Assembly (NCBI RefSeq): GCF_040436345.1
Contig: NC_133223.1
Coordinates: 27,746,910-27,810,909 of the forward strand
Reading direction: 5' to 3'
DNA from: Pagrus major
Taxonomy: Eukaryota > Chordata > Actinopteri > Spariformes > Sparidae
DNA length: 64,000 nucleotides
In this document: one piece after another, positions 37,578-62,200 of the stretch
Layout: the number at the start of each line of letters is the position of its first letter
How positions within the stretch are numbered: the first letter of the stretch is position 1
The notes under the pieces: generated by a model
What the model was told of the DNA's origin: nothing
Databases searched by the model: none
Seen by the model: the letters and a program-made list of their open reading frames with translations, nothing else
Program-made: the position numbers and the translations under genes

Positions 37578-38318
37578 AGCTCCATCTACACAACACACTT
37601 TCTGTGACTGTTGAGATAAATGTTCATGTAAATCAGAATGCGGGTCGTTTCTTGTCAGTCATACTGTGATCAATACATTGTTTCTAGTCAAAGTGGTTGA
37701 AGTAGGAAACAAAAGTGAGGGAAACAATAATTTATTATGATGTTTATATTAGTTATGCCCGTCCTTTGTGACACAAACAGCCAGATTTCCACTTCCATCC
37801 TTAACGAAACCAGAAAGACTCTTAACCTTTTTCTTAAGACTCTTAAACCTCTCAGACATTTGATCAGCCATGTTTTTACAACCCAATCTGTTGATAATAC
37901 CACGATGGCTGTGATATACTTTTGTTGGTCAAAAATGAACATGAGAAATAAAGCTGGTGTTAGAGCTACTCTTATCTTACTCTGCATTTCCCCAGCAATT
38001 CAAAGTCATACTTGTGGGTTCCCCATGAACACAACTGTCACTATTGTGAACATAATTTGGCTGCTGAGATGAATAAATGAAATATTTAATGACTTTACTG
38101 TCTCTTTGTGCTCACTTTTAACTAATTATGTTGTGACAACATATTTTATGGTGTTCAAACATGCGCACAAGAGAGGGCTGCAATTATCACTTGACATGTG
38201 AGTCCGAAGTCTTCCTGGCCGTATCACACAGCTGCAATAAATCACTGAAGCTTGCACAGCTGGGATGCGATATCGATCTTAATTGTGTAACGATGCAATA
38301 AGAGGAAAACACAATCGC

Positions 38319-38327
38319 TTTAAATAG
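38319..38327 (+). promoter_or_regulatory. TATA-like element of gene B
   Basis: TTTAAATAG about 45 nt upstream of the ATG at 38373, the same distance as the TATA box of gene A. GCAATAA motifs at about 38234 and 38295 resemble CDX2 sites, which are known regulators of mammalian LCT. Assignment rests on motif and position only. Confidence 0.45.
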
Positions 38328-38372
38328 CTTGACTATCAGCGGATAATATCAGTCCATCCTTTACACGCCACA

Positions 38373-50732
<12,360 letters not shown>

Positions 50733-50800
50733 TCTATAGACATGAAGGTAAATTTGTAATTGCAATATGATTATATGATTTGATAAACTTCCTGTATGTT

Positions 50801-50806
50801 AATAAA
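50801..50806 (+). terminator. Candidate polyadenylation signal of gene B
   Basis: AATAAA about 70 nt after the gene B stop codon, giving a short 3' UTR of roughly 90 nt. Gene A also has a short predicted UTR. Confidence 0.6.
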
Positions 50807-50819
50807 GTTGGAGATCAAA

Positions 50820-53061
50820 TATTTAAGACATTCATTGCTGACTATAAAAATCAAATGTCTTGTGCTGCGGCTGATTCTAAAATGTGTTTTTTCATTTACC
50901 CAGTAATGTGTGCAATATTTTGTTGTCATGTCTATGATTAAAAAAAACCTACAATTTGCTCATGATCGGCGTTATTTGATTTGCTGTTAAAATTGATCCC
51001 CTGCAACCATATCGTTCAATAAGACCTGGTGATTTGTTTGTGGTAGTGTTCGAAATGTAAAAACACATTCATGAACATCATTAAGGGTAAAAATACAGAA
51101 TATTTTCTGGTTACAGCTGCGAGTCCACAGTCAAACATCGCCCTCCACTGAGATCAAGCCAAATAAACCCCCTGCAACCCTCTGTTTATCTAGCGTCACA
51201 TGAAGCATTACCATGTCTAATAGCTTAATCAAGTGCTCTTAGATACTGTTCCTTTAATTATTTCACAGGAATAATCTGCACTTACATTGTGAAACAAAAG
51301 ATGTTGCACCATGCACGAAAGTACTGACTTGCAGGATCAGACATCTGTTGTTACTCAATAATGACACATCCTATAACTTCTGATCAGTGATGAATTTCTT
51401 CATGTTAGAAAAGTCAATTTCAGTGACACATTTTCAGGGCTGCAGCACTGTAATTTAGCCCTGGGTTAAAGGAGTGATGCCTGGAAGAAAAATCCCATGG
51501 TCTTCTACCTGTAGTTTAGTATTAACACTGTAGAGACCTCCTATTACCACTAGAGGTCACTGTAGGCTCATGCAGATCCTGCTGCACACCTGGTTTGAGA
51601 GGACATTCAGACAACTTCAGTAACCATTGACAAAGCATATGAAGGAAACAATATCATGTTATCTGACTAATGTAATATCTCCTAATTGCATTTGAAAGAT
51701 TTGACATATGCTGAAATGAGTGTTTAATGCTGTTTTGAGTCACAGCAAAGTTTATAGGCTCAATGTAAGGTAGTAATGTATAAAGTGTTTTATTGCAGGG
51801 TTTAACACGATGTGCATGTATAAACTGATACATTTTTTTTGTTTGTAATCATCATCGTGCACCTAGAATGATTGGTTGTTTAAGTTGTATTTCTGAATAT
51901 TCCCATGGCAGTTAGTCTTAATGGTGGCTGAGCTGCAAAGAGAAATATCTGAAAGATTAATTGCAGATTTCCAAGAAAAGTGCACTGAATGAACAAGAGC
52001 CAGACCGATATATTGGTTGGCCTCTCACAGATGTATCATTGTTTATTTCTATGTTGGCCAATATGAAAACATTGGTCTTTTTTAGAGACTGTAATGTAGA
52101 AAAAAGATGCATAGGACACAATTAATTATATTGTTAAATTGCAAAATGTCTCTCCTCTGTTCAGTGATGGAATGTAACCAAGTACATTTACTATTACTTA
52201 AATTTTCTGTATTTCCATTTTCTGCTACTTTATACTTCCACTCCTCTACATGTTAGAGAAAAATGTACTTTTACTTCACTACATTTATCTGATAATCTAA
52301 GTTACTAGTTTGCAGATTACAGGCTGCAGAGCCACAGTTGAAATGTATTTATCAGCAATCTGATAACAAAAACACTGATTCCAATAATCACAAAAATGCT
52401 GAATATCTGATTTAATAATCAGCCATGTCAATAATCGGTTCACCTCTAGTATACAGTGTATACATGCATAATATGTGCATAATTTACTTTTGATACTGGA
52501 GTACAGGGGGAGTGCTCTTCGTATAGGTGACTTTCATTTAATATTTACTTTAATTTTACTTTACTTTTACTCAGGTATGACTTTTGTGTACTCTACACAA
52601 CACTGTCTGTTACATATCTTAGTCACATGGTTGATATGCACATTTGAGAGATCATTGCAAAATTGTGTGCACATTGGCATGTTTTGTTCCCAATATCGGT
52701 ACCAGGGCTCCAAATATCGCATACCACTCTAGAATAAACACACGTCATTATGCCATATTTATCACAGATCATTATTTGTTCAGTTTAACTAAACCTACTT
52801 AAGTTGAACTTGGTATGAAACTAACTTTTGAACCCTTTGTACAACCAGTTTAGCTGAACCAAAATAAATCAGATAGTCAAAATGAGACAGCAACTTGTAA
52901 AATACAAAGATTTCTCTATGCATGTCTGTAAAAATAAAATAAAACAAGGTATTAATCATTTGCCGACTCTAGATGTGATGTTGCAGTTGCTTATACAACC
53001 AAAATGGACAAGTTTACTACTTCAAGGTAGGGAAAAAAACAGACTGAAACCACTTCAAAAA
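50820..53061. other. Intergenic DNA between lactase gene B and gjc1, with nested repeats
   Basis: No gene recognised. The 51990-52450 part contains dispersed repeats described separately; the rest is AT-rich. Confidence 0.45.
51990..52450 (+). repeat. Nested teleost interspersed repeats
   Basis: An outer element runs from GAGCCAGACCGATATATTGG (about 51998) to AATCGGTTCACCTCTAGT (about 52450). Inside it, a second repeat starts at GTGATGGAATGTAACCAAGTACATTTAC (about 52165) and continues through TTTTCTGCTACTTTATACTTCCACTCC to about 52330. Confidence 0.6.
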
Positions 53062-54473
53062 CAGGTCTTTGTTGAAAAAATTTATTTTAAAAACTAACCA
53101 CAAAAGTACTATCAATACAAAAAGTATAAAAAGTACAAAAAGCATTGCTCAAAAATAACTTGAGATGACAATATCCGAGCACTAATGGCACTGTGGGTAT
53201 GATTCAGAATACAAAAGATGGCATCTTAGTAGAGCGCATTCAAGGCATTGAATTCACATTGAAATGATTTACATGAGTTTACAACCCTCATTAAGACTCT
53301 GGAGCAGTGACAACACTGACCCAGACATCAGCACTTTCAGAAATGGAACATGACCGACGGCTTTATCCCTCATTTAACCAACACATGGAATTAAATTTGG
53401 GGAACATTTGCTAGTCAAAACAATGTAAATGATAAATCTAAGCTGCAGGTTATTAAAAAGTTATTATTAAAACTTGTACCAAACCATCTTCAGAATGCAA
53501 CATGGATTGAATCGGGCTTCGGGGGAGCTAAGACAGCAGTGAATGTCATTCTTTTAAAGTAAGCCACAGTGACAGAGCCTCTTGTTCAATACCACAATAC
53601 TCAAAACTAATACAAAAATAAAGAACAGTATCAAATACACGTTTAAACATTACACAAGACAATATCAAGAGTTACATGTTTTTCTTCAAGCATTACCCAG
53701 GTTTGTTTATTCCTTTGGACAAAGGCACCCCAAGTGTGTTCCAGTTCCCGTCGAGGCACCAGGCTTGGGAATGTTGACTGGTGCGGTGCCAACAACTGAA
53801 AGCAACCTTTGTATGAAAATTAACACCTTAATAAAAAGTCTTCATCAGCATGACAATAACTCCAGTACCTTTCTTTTATGAGTGGTGCCTTGTCTGTTTA
53901 CCTTTCGTTCTTGCATCCAGAAGCACTCGCTCGCTGATTCACTTCCTCACAAAAGTACAAACTCTTACACTTAAAAACACGCTTTTGTTCTCGCACTACG
54001 ACTGGCTTGGCCTTACCTTAACAAAATGCCATAAAACAGAGTTCCAGTTTAGGTCTAAGGCAAACTTGAGATGCACTCACTGTGAGCTTCCATCAGAGGA
54101 CAAACTCTTAAAAAATGACTAATAGATCTAAAGTCTCGTAATAAAAATATTAAAACATAAAAAGAATAGCTGCCCTGAGGGAGAAGTACATGTTAACCGT
54201 TCGGTAGTTTGTAAGCACTTTGGATCTTCAGACAGGCTGGTGGTCTCAAGTATTGCTGGGTTGAGACGACCACTCTCCTCCTCCACCTCCTTTGACTTGA
54301 TGCTCGACCATGACTGGCCGTAACACTGGAAGGCTTGGGCTGACTTCATCCACCTCAAGCAAATTAATGTCACACGCTCGCACACACACTCACTCTCACT
54401 TTGATTCCCTTATGTCCGCTCACTGATCCTGATGTGAACTTAATCCTATAACGTCAGCTGTGCTGTTGAGAAC
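53062..54473 (-). other. gjc1: gjc1 3' untranslated region
   Basis: About 1.4 kb of sequence with no coding signal follows the predicted stop. AATAAA on the minus strand at 53086-53081 is the likely cleavage signal. Open frames on either strand here have no recognisable product. Confidence 0.55.
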
Positions 54474-54487
54474 CTATGCACGGAGAC
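54474..54487 (-). other. gjc1: Predicted C-terminal coding micro-exon of gjc1
   Basis: A TCTCTGTCCACAG acceptor precedes GTCTCCGTGCATAG. Joined in phase to the donor at 54582/54581, it gives ...CEKGLRA-stop. The intron is 94 bp. Both splice signals are good and the phase is correct, but I cannot confirm use from sequence alone. Confidence 0.65.
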
Positions 54488-55728
54488 CTGTGGACAGAGA
54501 GAGACGTCGACGTCAGTGAAGCCCTTTGTTTTGATCACAGTTAAAGAATACAAATAAAAATCAAATGGTTTGAAGTCTCACCTTTCTCACATGTACTGCT
54601 CTGCTTCTCCTGGGCAAAGTTTAGTCTGTTCTGCTCAACAGCGGTGCCGTTGGATTCTGGGCTGCTGCTGCGCGACGGGCTGCTCTCCTCATTCTGGTAA
54701 GCCAGATCCAGATGCTGCTGGGCCAGTTTTAGGTGTCTGCGCAGCCTCTCCAGCTCCCGTGATGACGCCTCGTCCCCGAACGACTCGCGGCCCGAGTCTC
54801 CAAGGTTGTCCCTGAAACCCATTTTCCCCGATGGGTCCTTCTTCAGGGCTGTGTGGTAGCCTGGAGGCGCGGACGGCTGGCGGCAGATGGAGGACCTCTG
54901 GCTGGCCAGAGCCGGGTGACGGGGGGTGGGAGGCCGAGGCCGTGGTGCGCAAAAGCAGTCCCGAATGCCGCTGATACCGAGGTGAAGGATCTCCAGCATG
55001 GTGAAGAGCAGACACAGGGCGCTCACACCGTACATGATGAGCAGGAAGATGGTTTTCTCCGTAGGTCGCGAGACGAAGCAGTCCACTGTGTGCGGGCAAG
55101 GAGAGCGTGTGCATACATACGACGGAACGACTTCCAGCCCGTAGAGGATGTACTGTCCAAACAGGAACGAGGCCTCAAAGATGGCACGAGAAAACAGCTG
55201 AAACACGTAGACTTTCATCAGGCCATCCCGCTTGATGCGACGGCGTCCATCGTGCTTTTTGCTTGGCTTCTCCACAGTTTCCTTGTCTTTCTCTGGCTCA
55301 ATCTCCTCCAGGATCATCGGGTCCTCCTCTCCGTTATCCTCCGCCTCCTCGTAGTCCCGGTTGGCCCCCCGGCTCACTATGGGCATCCTCTTCCTGGCCC
55401 TCGGCCGGTAGTCATCGTCCTCCATGCGGGCGATCTTGTGCATAGCAAAGCCAAGATACATGATGGTGGGGGTGGTGATCATAATCACCTGAAACACCCA
55501 AAAGCGAATGTGCGATAGCGGCGCGAACGCATCGTAGCACACATTCTCGCAACCAGGTTGCTGCGTGTTACACACAAATTTACTCTGTTCATCATAGTAG
55601 ATCGACTCGCCTCCTACGGCCGTGAGCACGATGCGGAAGACGATTAGGAGGGTGAGCCAGATTTTGCCCACGAAGGTGGAGTGGTTGGAAATCTCGTCCA
55701 ACAAACGAGTGAGGAAGCTCCAGCTCAT
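54474..55728 (-). CDS. gjc1: Gap junction protein, connexin 45 type (gjc1)
   Basis: Four-pass connexin that forms hexameric hemichannels and gap junctions. Coding exons: 55728-54582 and 54487-54474, predicted 386 aa. The N-terminus [20 protein letters not shown] and the block [14 protein letters not shown] are typical of Cx45/GJC1. Extracellular loop 1 has C-x6-C-x3-C ([12 protein letters not shown]) and loop 2 has C-x4-C-x5-C ([12 protein letters not shown]). Membrane spans lie near residues 24-44, 77-100, 172-194 and 230-252. The cytoplasmic loop is acidic ([20 protein letters not shown]), and the C-terminal tail is Ser-rich ([11 protein letters not shown]). The start is ATG 55728, not the in-frame ATG ten codons upstream: an intron acceptor (TTTCCAG) at 55736 cuts that extension off. 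An AAG|GTGAGA donor after the EKG codons joins a second exon reading LRA-stop. Without that splice the frame would run to 54541. Confidence 0.93.
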
Positions 55729-55735
55729 CTTGAAT

Positions 55736-58700
55736 CTGGAAAAGGAAAAGAAAGACAAATTTGTTACTCAAATGATACTTTTAAATCACCGACAATAAAA
55801 AGGAGAACATGCAGTATTATTTAGACAATTACAAAGCAAAGACAATAACAAATCAAAAGAACGTTCATGATCGAGGTGGCAGCTTAGACCAAATATTTCA
55901 CAGAGATCTTAAATAAACACCACTCATTTCAATAACTTAAGTTTTATTATTAAATTTAGTTTGTCCCATTTTATAATCATTTCCCTTGACTGCTTGGGAT
56001 TTTGCACAAGACAGCCACAGGGTGGTGCCGTTGTGTAACTATTGCAATGCCGAGATATCCAAGACCAGATCTCAGTGCTCTGACAACAGGCAAGCTCAGG
56101 CCAAGATCCCTGAGACGGTCTCAGTAGATGCCATCACCCAATCATGTAACCTCAACAACCTCAAGTTCTGAGCTCTGGCTCAGAGAAAGCATTCAAGTAG
56201 GTTAAAACTTCTGACTAAATGTCTTAAATTACCAGCAGACATATACAGTTGTATTCAGGGCTCAACACACCCTTAAAAAGAAGTGGTTGCCAGGGTTAAA
56301 CTTTTGGTTCCCAGCACTAAATATACCGTTGCCATGTCTTAGTCACCTTACATTTTGCGTAATCAATATACTATGCGGCTACATGTCAGAACCTTTACAG
56401 ATGTTGAATCATCTTTGGAGCCTCAACCTAATTATGTTGCGTCACTTTGTGTAATCTTCAATCCAGCTCAAAGATGCTGGGATATTTTGCCCCCCGGAAA
56501 TTCTGTCTTTTCACCTCACCGTCTAACAACTTAAATTTGCTTCGCCACTGTCTAAAAACATGTCGGCATGTGTGGTGCCGACAGTAACAATATAACAGCA
56601 AATAATATATTAATGTAGGGATGCACAGTTTGTGGTTTGGTGGCAAGAACTGGGTGCCAATTTCACAAAATGGTTGCAAAATGCAACCGTTATGGTATTC
56701 TATAATCTATTAACCAATAGCCTGAACTAGGATTACCACAATTTCAATATTTCCTTTCCTGTGTTTCCTGTTTAATGCAAGACCAACGCTCTCTTAATAT
56801 GAAACTTAAGGGTGTCCAGCACAGCACTCAGCTGTATAGTGTATCACTCCCACTTCAACATTTTCAATATTCCGGAAACCTCGGTCACATTTAATCGCCG
56901 ATAGTTGCGGTTTACTAATATGAGTAAGGTGGCCGAAACAAAGTAAAAGAGCTGATAGTGGAAACCCTAAAGAGGTAATGAAGAGCTGCTGTGGTTTCAC
57001 ACCATGTGAGACCAACCTCATAACCAACTTCTGCTGAGTAATTATCGGCTTCTATAAACCACCAGGCCTGCAGCAAGTAGGTTAGCATCAAAAGAGTGTT
57101 TATTGTGACTTGGAAAAGATTACACCATTCCAACTCTCAGCTTCAGACCCATTTCATTACTTTCATTCTGTCTTTATTCTTAAGGACCGTTAGAAGCAAA
57201 CAGCAGAGTCTTACAATCTTGGATTCCTTCTAGTAGCAGCTGCAGTTCTCGCGGCATTTCACCACATTAAACGGGTATCAAGGAGTTGATCGTTGATTCT
57301 GGGAATTCTTGCCCTTCCATGGCACAAGATGGGACACGTATTCCTAACAATACATCTTTACTGGTAGTCTGGTTCAATCTTCTAATCTCTTAATCTTCCT
57401 GCCTGGCCAGTCAATCTGGTAGATGTCAAAAACCAAAACCAACTATGCTTCATACACAAAAGAGACTCCACAAAGATTAAGGGTCATGCAAAAATTATGC
57501 AGTAAAGACACAAATTATTGACCCAAGTGTAATTTTTAATCATTAAGTTGCAGTCCTAGAAAGGGAACAAAGAACATCCTTAAACCAAATTATGAGCCAC
57601 ATTGTGAATTTAAATCCAGATGAAGTCCAATGAATTTAGTCAATACGACAAGTACAGAACCTTAACTTCAACCCACCAACTGCACTTTCAATCTTAATAT
57701 TAAAGCAATGTTTTCCTCTTTTAATGGAACACTTAGGTGTAAATATTTGGTTGGGGCTTTGGGGTGGGGGGGGTCCTCCTAAGAAAATGTAATTTTAAAA
57801 AAAAAAATTTTAACAGTCCAAAATCCAGATGCGAAATTGCGTGTGTGTACAAAAAGTTGGAAAAGTCAGAGTGGATAATAAATAAACAAATGCACAAAAA
57901 GCTTAATGATAAAAACGTGCATGCCTCGAGACAGCTATACACCAGCACTATTAAATCCTGGGACAACGAACATATGGCATGCTTATTGGCTCACTGACGC
58001 TGATGAGATTAACTCCTGAGAGACTGAAACTTGTGATCAAATGACAAGACATTTTTCGATACACAGGAGTATTGAGGAAATTCGGTCAGTGCCACAAAAG
58101 TTCGATAGCCTGTCCTTTATTTGGCGGGTGGTGCCCAAACTGGCTTGGATGACTCATCTAACCCTTATAATGGTACGGAAAAATACTGTATAAAAAAGGC
58201 AGTGTTCAGCTCTGTAATGCACATGGAAGCACACAGTGCAGACAGGGTCTGGATATGAAGACATCTTCCATCAGTCCCAGGACTTGGATGAAGTCTTATT
58301 TATGGTCATATTCAGACCAGATAATAGGTCTTCTAAGTATTTCTTCTTATTTTCTAAAGATCTACGAGGGCTCTTTAATCCCAATTAATGTAATTAATGT
58401 GGTCAACCAGCTACAGTAAACTTAAATATGAGTGTATGATGGACATCATGGGTATGAATGCCCACGACTGTGGTCAAATTGAGAGATCTTTGGTCCGTCA
58501 ATGTCAGACAATCCCGTAACAGACTAGTATCATCACAGATGACACATCACTTCCAACATGCTCCAGTGGAGATCCCTAGTAAGACCAGTTTCTACTGGGC
58601 GACTCCCAGGGTGTGAATGGGAGTCTGTTTGGATGTGACGTCCGGTGCTAAGGAAACCATCCTTAGATAAATAAATAGTTGGAACAAAACACGTTTCCAT

Positions 58701-61700
58701 TGTGCAGAAGCAGCTCTAACAACGATCTGAAGAATGTTCAGCTGTAAGAGGCGGCTCACTTTCATGATTGATCCTGTATCTGCTCCATCAGACTCTTTGA
58801 GGAGATCATTGATTTTTTTTGTCTGTGGTGATTAAGTGTTCAAATTCTGCTTGTAATCTGTGTGTTTACATGCAAAAACAGAGAGGGAGAGGAGATAGCA
58901 TGAGAATATCTACCAGTCTATGGAATTGATTGAACGCACCGTCAGGAATGTAAATATGCAGAAACAAATTTCTAATGCTCCCCTTCTTAGTTCTCTGTTG
59001 AGTCACTGCTTTTATGATGTTTGCCTATTTACTCCTCACAGTGACTGCAGTTGTCATTAACCTTCATCTGTGGCTTTCTGCAGTGCTGCGTGCCTGCTCC
59101 TGCTCCTGCTCCTGCATCCTGCGCCTACACCTGAACAACAGCGTGACGCCTATAGATAACTGACAAGCCTCTACTCAGTGGCGGTATGTGGTTTCAAACA
59201 GAGGTATGTTTCGCACCAACTCAATGACTATACGTGGGAAATCAAAGGTCGTGAGCCGCCTATCAGTTACCCTGAATTAAAGCTACAATGCTCTCCTGTC
59301 AGGCTGCGAGAGACGCGTAAATAATAGAAGTCAACGGCACACATCGCTGCTCGTAATCTAGGTTAACGGTTTGGATTTGCCCCCAGCTACTGTCACAGCC
59401 GACATCCATGTCGAAGGAAAACCACTGCTGCACATGCAGGCGCCTACGAGTGAGTGAGTGTGTGTGTGTGTCAAAGCCCTGCAGAGAGGCAGCTAATCAA
59501 ACAAAACACAATCTAAACTTGAAGCTGAAATCTTAATTAACCAGTCGTGTGTGTTGTGCTGTGATGTTTTCTAGGCTGCCTATTTCTGACAGTGCAAACA
59601 AAGTCAATCAAACCTGAGATGTCAGAGGATCTGTGGCGATATTCCAACATTTTAGTGAAATGAACAACATTGGTAGATAAAAACCTCAGCTAGCTCTTTT
59701 AAGTCAATGGCGGACTCAAACAAATGGCAGGTTGAGTGTGCATGCTGTGTTTGGACTCCACTTAACCACAACATATAACTTTATGATGTGAAATTATAGG
59801 GTAGGTTTTGCCAGCTGGTCAGTTGAAGACACTTTTCCTTCAATAGGACAGCTGAGAACACAGAGGAGACACCATTTAAACATAATTTTGAGGACTTTTC
59901 CAGGCACTGAGGGCCACAATGTGTGGACAGCATGAACATACAATGAGAACTGGAAACAACACGAGAGGTGGAGCCCTGTTCATTCCTATGAAAGCTGCCC
60001 AGTGGTGCGGGAAGCCAAAGTTCGAAGAGGGTAATTCGACCCTCTTCTACCGAGAGTTTTGCCAGCTAACTTCCGGGTTAGCCCCCGGCTTAACTTGAAT
60101 AGAAATAATATTATTCAATCTTGCAGCTCTTATAGATTTTCCAAATGTTATCTGACCAAAGAAGACATTTTAAGCCCCCCCCCCCCCCCCCAAAAAATAG
60201 GTTTGGTGGAAAGTTACAGCTTTCAGCTTTACACCTGCAGGGTTGAACTTCTGTCGCCCCCTTCAGGCCTCGAGAGTAATTCCACAAACACTTCAAATGT
60301 GTTTCGATTGCCAAACTTCTTTTTTCACACGTCAACGCTCTATAATTTCAAAACATGGGGCGTTCATGTCATAGAACAAAACATGAAAATCTCGTAACAC
60401 TCTTAAAACACCTTATTTTGGACATTTAAACACAACTCATTTACTTTTAAAGACCAGGGAACTTTTTTGGCTAGACTTCAGTGACGTCTCATCCAGAGAA
60501 TATCTTGGATTAAAGGCTATTTGCTGGAGCTTGAGATATTTGTTAGTCTTCGGCTGCACGTACTACCTCAAACAGACTGTAGGCTTTTTAATGGTGACAT
60601 CTAGATGCTTGTGTATTCCCAGATAAGATTCTGGTCAGAAAATCTAACTTTTAACTGCATAAAACTTCACCACGTCAATTTTATGTCCTACATCTACTGA
60701 GGTGGAGTAGTCCTATATACACCACTCAAAATCAGTGGGAGAAACTGGGATATTTTAGCATTTCACTTGTTTATTCTGTGCCACATCTGAATTTTTATTT
60801 CACGACACATTACATTTAACTTTCATTGCACATATGCACCCACATCCCTGACTGTTTTTTTTTAGTAATGCATCTGTGGCACTTCAGTGAGGGGGGGGAA
60901 CAGCCTGCTTCCAAGTCTGAAGCAAAGTAAAGCAGCAGAGATTGAGCAGTGGCTGAGCCCTGCTGAACAGAGGGGCTTTTGTGGCTCTCACATCTGGGAG
61001 ACTAGTTATGGTTCTCCCTCCTCCTTTAACCCCAAAGCCCTGACGCTCAGAGGCCCTGAGCTCAGGAAGGAAAAGACTAAGAACCAGCATATGAGTCAAA
61101 ATGAGGAGTCACTACGATGAAACTCACATTTTTATCTGCCCTGCCTATGACTAAGCTGGACACACACGTTGTTGTGTCTGGTGCAGGGAAAAAAAACAAA
61201 AAAAAACGTGAACTTAAGTCATGAAAGAAGACGCACGGTTCGGCTGTGTCAGATTCCTCTAATTGTTTGAGGACTATAATGTGAAATAGAAAACTAATCC
61301 ACTTAGCACGAGGAGCACGAGAGGGAAGAAGGAGAAAAAAAAAATTCCTCCTCGTGCCAAGCGGGACAACGTCACCGCGGCGGCGCTGCGCATGCTCCCC
61401 AAACCACAAACTGACGGTTTCTTAAGATAACGGAGGAAACGTTTACGCCACATCTTTAATTAAAAACACCTCAACTTTTGTTTACGCGTATAAACTTGTC
61501 GGTGCAGCCGAGCTTTGCCTCTGAATGCGGGGTTTTATTTCACCCCGGGTGGAGGGGCAGCTGAGAGGGGGGAAAAAAACATCCGTGCGCGCTCCTCCAT
61601 CACCAAATCCAGTCGACACAGCCGAGATGCCCGATAAAATTGCCAAAATACTCCGCATGCCGGCTGCGTTACGCAGGACTGATGGCGCAAATGTGCGCCA

Positions 61701-61886
61701 GATTAACGCAAATCACAATCAGCTCCGCACAATGCGCCTAATCTGTCCGGGACTGCGTTAATTAGCGCCAGCCCGTGCGCGTAAACTTAAGTTAGCCTCC
61801 AAACAATACATCCACACAGCCTGCCTCTGCGAACACACGTTATAAGAAGCGTTTAAATGATATTGCACGCTTAAAAAACAACTCAC
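55736..61886 (-). other. gjc1: gjc1 5' intron (about 6.1 kb), no coding content seen
   Basis: Begins after a G|GTGAGT donor at 61887/61886 and ends at the AG at 55736, seven bases before the gjc1 ATG. It contains AT-rich sequence, a poly-C run at 60175-60191 and no recognisable exon. The extent depends on the first-exon assignment, which is inferred. Confidence 0.45.
60175..60191 (+). repeat. Poly-C homopolymer run
   Basis: About seventeen consecutive C bases. Length should be treated with caution because such runs are prone to sequencing error. Confidence 0.85.
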
Positions 61887-62200
61887 CCTCCCTCAAGTTG
61901 AAGCTCTAACTTCAGCCAAAAAAAACAAACAGAAACGCTGCGTGATGCTGCGTTACCGCGATTTGTTTGTGCGGGTTCGTTTACCTTCAGTTGTGATTTT
62001 AAAGGTCCTCTGCTTTGTCCTCCGGACGTCTCCTCAAAGTGTTTCTCCTTCGTTTTCTCTTGGTTAAAAAAACAAAAGCCCTCCCGCCTCATCTAATATC
62101 AAGCCATCCAGTTTTCCTTCCCTTCGCGAGGAGCCCTTCTCCAGCCGTGTGTTGTGCTGCGGGGTGAGGACAAAGAATGATATTCCCAAATCCCCCCCTC
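61887..62200 (-). promoter_or_regulatory. gjc1: Probable gjc1 promoter and non-coding first exon
   Basis: DNA from about 61.3 to 62.3 kb is richer in G+C and CpG than its surroundings. On the minus strand there are two good 5' splice sites without coding need: GAGG|GTGAGT ending at 61887 and GAAG|GTAAAC ending at 61985. Either could join the acceptor at 55736. Connexin genes commonly have such an untranslated first exon. The transcription start cannot be fixed by eye. Confidence 0.45.

Larger units (their letters stand above)
36716..38318. promoter_or_regulatory. Shared intergenic region between the two lactase genes
   Basis: About 1.6 kb between the two TATA-type elements; both genes are transcribed outward from it. 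It contains a poly-A/TG microsatellite (36866-36900), one minus-strand SINE (about 37360-37577) and otherwise AT-rich unique sequence. No additional coding frame is convincing. Intestinal enhancer elements for both copies are expected here, but only CDX-like AT-rich motifs can be seen by eye. Confidence 0.5.

Noticed and set aside
54853..55518. 221-codon open frame on the plus strand opposite gjc1
   Set aside because: It is antisense to the conserved connexin frame; its composition follows from the complement and no family is recognisable.
55729..55758. Ten-codon N-terminal extension of gjc1
   Set aside because: A splice acceptor at 55736 interrupts it, and [10 protein letters not shown] is the conserved connexin N-terminus.
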